Source: Pleomorphomonas diazotrophica (GTDB lineage Bacteria; Pseudomonadota; Alphaproteobacteria; Rhizobiales; Pleomorphomonadaceae). Taken from it: 64,000 bases of DNA. Where the stretch lies: the NCBI RefSeq assembly GCF_002844595.1, contig NZ_PJNW01000002.1, positions 1,054,001 to 1,118,000 on the forward strand, written 5' to 3'. The notes under the pieces are model-generated. The model ran no database searches. It was not told the DNA's origin and worked only from the letters and a program-made list of their open reading frames with translations. The position numbers and the translations under genes were made by a program. Shown one piece after another: positions 59,935-64,000 of this stretch (position 1 is its first letter; each line of letters starts with the position of its first letter).

Positions 59935-60675
59935 ATGACACAGCACACTGAGCAAAGCGCCATCGTGACGGGCGCATCCAAGGGTATCGGCGCAGCGATC
60001 GCCAAGCGGCTGGCTGCCGACGGCGTCGCCGTCATCGTCAACTACGCCCATGGCCGGGAAGCGGCCGAAAGCGTCGTTAGAGAGATCGAGACAGCTGGCG
60101 GCAGGGCCATCGCGGTCCAGGCCGACATCGGCGACCCAGCCGGCATCTCGGTGCTGTTCGACGCAGCCGAAACAACGTTTGGTGGGGTCGACATACTCGT
60201 CAACAACGCGGGCATCATGAAGCTTGCCCCCATTGTCGACTTCGACGACGCGTCCTTCGACAGGCAAGTCGCCATCAATCTCGGCGGCGTGTTCCGCGGC
60301 ATGCGCGAAGCGGCAAGGCGGATGCGCAACGGCGGCCGGATCATCAGCTTCTCGTCCAGCGTGGTTGGCCTCTATCAGCCGAACTACGGGGTCTATGCCG
60401 CAACCAAGGCGGCGGTGGAAGCGATGACCCACGTTCTCGCCAAGGAGCTTGGGCCGCGCGGCATCACCGTCAACACGGTGGCGCCAGGACCGGTTGCAAC
60501 CGAGCTCTTCCTCGATGGCAAGACCGACACGCAGGTGGCCGCCATCGAGAAGATGAATCCGTTCGGCCGGCTCGGTCAACCGGATGACATCGCTGGCGTC
60601 GTCGCCTTCCTCGCAGGGCCCGACTCCGATTGGGTTAACGGCCAGGTGATCCGCGCCAACGGCGGCATGATCTGA
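59935..60675 (+). CDS. Short-chain dehydrogenase/reductase (classical, FabG-like)
   Basis: The 246-aa classical SDR has nucleotide motif TGASKGIGAAIAKRL, the NNAG motif VDILVNNAGIMKLAPI, catalytic Ser (ISFSSSVVGLYQPNYG) and YxxxK (GVYAATKAAVEAM), and a closing GQVIRANGGMI. Substrate unknown. Start ATG 59935 has GGAGGTG upstream. First gene of a likely three-gene operon with the next SDR and the tautomerase. Confidence 0.93.
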   Translation: MTQHTEQSAIVTGASKGIGAAIAKRLAADGVAVIVNYAHGREAAESVVREIETAGGRAIAVQADIGDPAGISVLFDAAETTFGGVDILVNNAGIMKLAPIVDFDDASFDRQVAINLGGVFRGMREAARRMRNGGRIISFSSSVVGLYQPNYGVYAATKAAVEAMTHVLAKELGPRGITVNTVAPGPVATELFLDGKTDTQVAAIEKMNPFGRLGQPDDIAGVVAFLAGPDSDWVNGQVIRANGGMI

Positions 60676-60686
60676 GGAGACCATCC

Positions 60687-61580
60687 ATGCAGAAGACAAT
60701 CCTGATCACCGGAGCCTCCAGCGGTTTCGGGGCCATGGCGGCGCGCGAACTGGCGCGCGCCGGCCACCATGTCTTTGCCTCGATGCGCGACCTCGCCGCG
60801 CACGACGGCAAACCGGCAGCGGACATGGAGCAGCTCGCCCGCGACCAAGGGCTGAAACTGGTGCCTATCGCCCTCGACGTCACCTCCCAGTCCTCGGCGG
60901 ATGCCGCCATAGCGCGCATCCTCTCGGAAGCTGGACGGCTAGACGTGCTTGTTCACAATGCCGGCCACATGACCTTCGGCCCCGCCGAAGCCTTCACGCC
61001 GGAACAATTGGCGCGCGTCTACGACGTCAACGTGCTCGGCACGCAACGCGTCAACCGCGCCGCCCTGCCCCACCTCAGGAGAAACGGCCAGGCATTGATG
61101 CTGTGGGTCGGATCGAGCAGCACGCGCGGCGGCACGCCGCCGTTCCTGGCGCCCTACTTCGCCGCCAAGGCGGGAATGGATGCTCTCGCCCAAAGCTATG
61201 CTCTGGAACTGGCGCGCTTCGGCATCGAGACGACGATCCTGGTACCCGGCGCCTTCACCAAGGGCACCATGCACTTCGAGCATGCGACCTCGCCTGAGGA
61301 TGAAAAGCGGGCCGACGCCTATTGGTCCGGGCCCTATGCCGGCGTCGATACAAAGGCACTCAAAGGCCTAGCAGCCCTGGAACCGGCCGATGCCGACGTG
61401 CAGTCGGTTGCCCGCGCCATCCGCGAGATCGTCGACATGCCGCACGGCCGGCGCCCCTTCCGGGTGCATGTCGACCCGTCCAACGACGGCTCGGAAATCG
61501 TCAACGCCGTGGCCGATCGCATGCGCGCGCAACTGCTCGAGCGCATCGGCCTTGCTGACTTGCTTCACCCGGCGCGCTGA
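60687..61580 (+). CDS. SDR-family oxidoreductase
   Basis: The 297-aa product has TGASSGFGAMAARELARAGH, VHNAGHMTFGPAEAFTPEQL, catalytic Ser region VGSSSTRGGTPPFLAPYFAA with YFAAK, and a long C-terminal extension. Members of this group act on varied carbonyls. It begins 11 bp after the first SDR stop (GGAGACC upstream). Confidence 0.92.
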   Translation: MQKTILITGASSGFGAMAARELARAGHHVFASMRDLAAHDGKPAADMEQLARDQGLKLVPIALDVTSQSSADAAIARILSEAGRLDVLVHNAGHMTFGPAEAFTPEQLARVYDVNVLGTQRVNRAALPHLRRNGQALMLWVGSSSTRGGTPPFLAPYFAAKAGMDALAQSYALELARFGIETTILVPGAFTKGTMHFEHATSPEDEKRADAYWSGPYAGVDTKALKGLAALEPADADVQSVARAIREIVDMPHGRRPFRVHVDPSNDGSEIVNAVADRMRAQLLERIGLADLLHPAR

Positions 61581-61609
61581 GTTCGCGCCCCTTATCAAGG
61601 AGACCTGAA

Positions 61610-61822
61610 ATGCCCTATGCCAACTTCAAGGTGCCCGAGGCCGCGCTCACAAAGGGACAAAAAGAAGAGATCGTCCACCGCACCACCGCGATGCTGGTGG
61701 AGTATTTCTCCGAAGCGGCGCGTCCTCACACCATGGTGCTGATCGAAGAGGTCAAGGACGGCGGCTATGCCCGCGCCGACGAAGTGTTCATCATCCCCGA
61801 GGCTTACCGCGCCAAGGACTGA
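61610..61822 (+). CDS. 4-oxalocrotonate tautomerase family protein
   Basis: The 70-aa product begins MPYANFKVPEAALTKGQKEE, so Pro1 is the catalytic base after Met removal. EEIVHRTTAMLVEYFSEAAR and TMVLIEEVKDGGYARADEVF fit tautomerase small subunits. Located 29 bp after the SDR gene with AAGGAGA upstream, it may tautomerise a keto product of the SDRs; inference. Confidence 0.88.
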   Translation: MPYANFKVPEAALTKGQKEEIVHRTTAMLVEYFSEAARPHTMVLIEEVKDGGYARADEVFIIPEAYRAKD

Positions 61823-61852
61823 TCCACATAGGCTGCCCGCAACGCCGATCAG

Positions 61853-63754
61853 GTGCGGGCAGTTATCTATACTCCTTCTGTCCCCTCGCAGGTCAACCGA
61901 CGGCAAACCTGCTATGACAGCCTCGACTTTCCGATTCTCGTCCGGGCCGCCGTGACCGCTCATCCCCTGCATATCCTGAAAACCGTCTACGGCTACGATG
62001 CGTTTCGCGGCCGTCAGGCGGAAATCGTCGACCACGTCATGGCCGGCAACAACGCCTTCGTGCTGATGCCGACGGGTGGCGGCAAATCGCTGTGCTACCA
62101 GATACCGGCGATGGCCCGGCCGGGCATGGGGCTCATCGTCTCGCCGTTGATCGCCCTGATGGCCGACCAGGTGACGGCGCTGCGTCAGGCGGGCGTCAGG
62201 GCCGCCGCCCTCAACTCCGACCTTCAGGGGGACGAGCGACACAGCCTGTGGCGGGACATATCAAGCGGCGCTCTCGATCTCCTCTACGTCGCCCCCGAAA
62301 CGCTGCTCCGTCCCGACATTCTGGATCTGTTGCATCGTACGCCGCTGTCGCTGATCGCCATCGACGAAGCGCATTGCCTGTCGCAATGGGGGCACGACTT
62401 CCGGCCGTCTTACCGTCAGCTCGACGCGCTCGTGACCGAGTTCCCCGATACGCCGCGCATGGCGCTGACGGCAACAGCCGATGCGCCGACCCGCGCCGAG
62501 ATCCTGTCGCATCTCCGGATCGCCGAAAGCGACGCCTTCATTGCCGGCTTCGACCGCCCCAACATCCGCTACGCCATCGCCGAGAAGGACAATCCCAGGG
62601 CGCAGTTGAAACGCTTCCTTGGGGCGCACGAGGGCGAGAGCGGCATCGTCTATTGCCTGTCGAAGCGAAAGACCGAGGAGACGGCAGCCTGGCTCTGCGA
62701 TCAGGGTTATGTCGCGTTGCCCTATCACGCCGGCATGGACAAGGCCGAGCGCCAGACCAACCAGACGCGCTTCCAGCGCGAGGAAGCCATCATCATGGTG
62801 GCGACCATTGCCTTTGGCATGGGCATCGACAAGCCCGATGTCCGCTTCGTCGCCCATCTCGACCTGCCCGGCAGCATCGAGGCCTATTATCAGGAAACGG
62901 GGCGCGCCGGCCGCGACGGCCTGCCATCAGACACGCTGATGCTCTATGGCTACGAGGATATCGCCTTACGCAGCCGCTTCATCGAGACCTCCGACGCCCC
63001 CGAGCCACGCAAGCGCATAGAGCGGCAGAAGCTCGACGCGCTCCTTGGTCTTACCGAGACGGCCGGCTGTCGGCGCCAAGCGCTTCTGTCCTATTTCGGC
63101 GACCATTCCGAACCTTGCGGAAACTGCGACACCTGCGCCGAACCGCCGGACATGTTCGACGGGACCATCGCCGCGCTGAAAGCCCTGTCCTGCATCTACA
63201 AGACGGGCGAACGTTTCGGTCAGGCTTACATCGTCGACGTCCTGCTGGGCGGGGCGGATGAGCGCATTGCCCAGTTCGGACACGACCGTATCTCAACCTA
63301 TGGCATCGGCAAGGAGCACGACAGCCGTACCTGGCGCGCGATCCTGCGCCAGTTGATCGCGCTGCGTCTCGTCAATGTCGACCTCGACGGCCACGGCGGG
63401 CTGTCGATCTCGGAGGCAGGCCGCCAGTTCCTGCGCGAGAAACCGGTGCTGATGCTGCGCGTACCGGCAAAACCGCAGGCGACACGGGGCAAGAGTGGCC
63501 GCAAGCCGGCATCGACCACGCTTCCCGAGGCCGATCAAGCCCTGTTCCATGCGCTGCGTGAGAAGCGCACCGAGCTCGCTCGTGCCCAGAACCTGCCGCC
63601 CTATGTGATCTTCCATGACAAGACGCTGATCGAACTGGCAGCCGCGCGCCCCGGTTCGCGGTCGCAGATGGCGAAGATCCCGGGCGTCGGAGAGGCCAAG
63701 CTCGATCGCTACGGGGAGGTCTTTCTAGCGGTGATCGCGGAGTACGAGACCTAG
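61853..63754 (+). CDS. recQ: ATP-dependent DNA helicase RecQ
   Basis: RecQ has Walker A PTGGGKS, DEAH box ([20 protein letters not shown]), the [20 protein letters not shown] segment and motif [18 protein letters not shown]. The RecQ-Ct zinc site ([24 protein letters not shown]) and a C-terminal HRDC domain ([20 protein letters not shown]) follow. It unwinds recombination intermediates. The frame opens with GTG at 61853 (633 aa), but a GTG at 61952 (product starts [20 protein letters not shown], 600 aa) fits the family better; neither has a clear RBS. Confidence 0.95.
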   Translation: MRAVIYTPSVPSQVNRRQTCYDSLDFPILVRAAVTAHPLHILKTVYGYDAFRGRQAEIVDHVMAGNNAFVLMPTGGGKSLCYQIPAMARPGMGLIVSPLIALMADQVTALRQAGVRAAALNSDLQGDERHSLWRDISSGALDLLYVAPETLLRPDILDLLHRTPLSLIAIDEAHCLSQWGHDFRPSYRQLDALVTEFPDTPRMALTATADAPTRAEILSHLRIAESDAFIAGFDRPNIRYAIAEKDNPRAQLKRFLGAHEGESGIVYCLSKRKTEETAAWLCDQGYVALPYHAGMDKAERQTNQTRFQREEAIIMVATIAFGMGIDKPDVRFVAHLDLPGSIEAYYQETGRAGRDGLPSDTLMLYGYEDIALRSRFIETSDAPEPRKRIERQKLDALLGLTETAGCRRQALLSYFGDHSEPCGNCDTCAEPPDMFDGTIAALKALSCIYKTGERFGQAYIVDVLLGGADERIAQFGHDRISTYGIGKEHDSRTWRAILRQLIALRLVNVDLDGHGGLSISEAGRQFLREKPVLMLRVPAKPQATRGKSGRKPASTTLPEADQALFHALREKRTELARAQNLPPYVIFHDKTLIELAAARPGSRSQMAKIPGVGEAKLDRYGEVFLAVIAEYET

Positions 63755-63765
63755 CGCAGCTGTCG

Positions 63766-64000
63766 CTAAAGCTGCATCGTCATGGCGCAACGCCGCTCCA
63801 CCGGAATACCGGCTTTGCCCTCATTCTCGAGAACTTTACGCAAGCGTGGCGTTATTTCGCCCTCCGCCAAGGTGCGGAAGCCTAGACGCTGATAGTAGGG
63901 CTCGTTCCACGGCACATCCCGAAACGTCGTCAGTGTCAGGGCCTTTGCTCCCTTCTCTTGCGCAAACCGGCCCGCCGCTTCGATCAGCCTCCGCCCGATG
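63766..64000 (-). CDS. GNAT-family acetyltransferase (5' part missing)
   Basis: Only the last 78 codons are present, reading from the right edge to TAG at 63766-63768. The fragment (IGRRLIEAAGRFAQEKGAKA, TLTTFRDVPWNEPYYQRLGF, then RTLAEGEITPRLRKVLENEG) has the GNAT motif A end and the YYxxLGF motif B. It is convergent with recQ, 11 bp apart. Substrate unknown. Confidence 0.85.
   Translation of the reverse strand, partial: IGRRLIEAAGRFAQEKGAKALTLTTFRDVPWNEPYYQRLGFRTLAEGEITPRLRKVLENEGKAGIPVERRCAMTMQL

Overview
The window is GC-rich double-stranded bacterial DNA with two parts: a Mu-like transposable prophage (base 1 to about 22,255, its late-gene end running off the left edge) and about 42 kb of ordinary chromosome. 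The chromosomal genes (sdhE near mfd, a cysD / fused cysNC pair, thu/agl-type alpha-glucoside uptake genes, fucO, an MHS transporter) point to an alphaproteobacterium of the order Hyphomicrobiales (Rhizobiales). A member of the Pleomorphomonadaceae would fit, but genus cannot be fixed from the sequence alone. No rRNA, tRNA or CRISPR array was seen.

Prophage. The phage is in reverse orientation: its c-end (attL) lies near 22.25 kb and most genes are read leftwards. From right to left: a candidate phage terminus with repeated AAAGTCG-type motifs; a rightward S24 repressor followed by a zinc-ribbon/YbjQ gene; a switch region with a perfect 21-bp operator dyad and mirrored promoters; Ner; small early genes including a Tad2-like (DUF2829) protein and an opposing plus-strand gene; a ParB-like protein; MuA transposase (DDE) and a short MuB ATPase; regulators, one resembling the missing MuB N-terminal HTH; a DnaA domain-IV protein; Gam; GemA; a second ParB-fold protein; an adenine-methyltransferase-like protein; a Mor-type activator; then a lysis cassette (endolysin, holin, nested Rz/Rz1), a TraR-type zinc finger, and head genes (DUF2730, winged-helix protein, gp27 and gp28 terminase, gp29 portal, truncated gp30). 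Most neighbours overlap by 1-8 bases (ATGA, GTGA, TGATG), so the early and late blocks look like long polycistronic operons.

Chromosome, 22.3-38.2 kb: an MFS transporter directly beside the phage end; fucO; a DUF2249 / MIP18 / NnrS-like membrane cluster; two paralogous membrane GGDEF proteins on either side of mfd; sdhE; a second MFS transporter; and the sulfate-activation pair cysD-cysNC. 38.4-46.1 kb: a LacI regulator divergent from an alpha-glucoside uptake and hydrolysis operon (binding protein, two permeases, GH13 alpha-glucosidase, ABC ATPase) with matching AAAGCGCTTT operators at two points. 46.1-50.6 kb: a ZntB/CorA transporter, RidA, ydcF and an MHS-family transporter.

50.6-64 kb: a LysR gene divergent from an apparent catabolic operon of an ALDH7-type dehydrogenase, a DapB-like reductase that lacks the catalytic histidines, and an acetolactate-synthase-like TPP enzyme; a membrane protein; a GST; an ABM monooxygenase; a cupin; a LysR / two-SDR / tautomerase cluster; recQ; and the 3' part of a GNAT acetyltransferase at the right edge.
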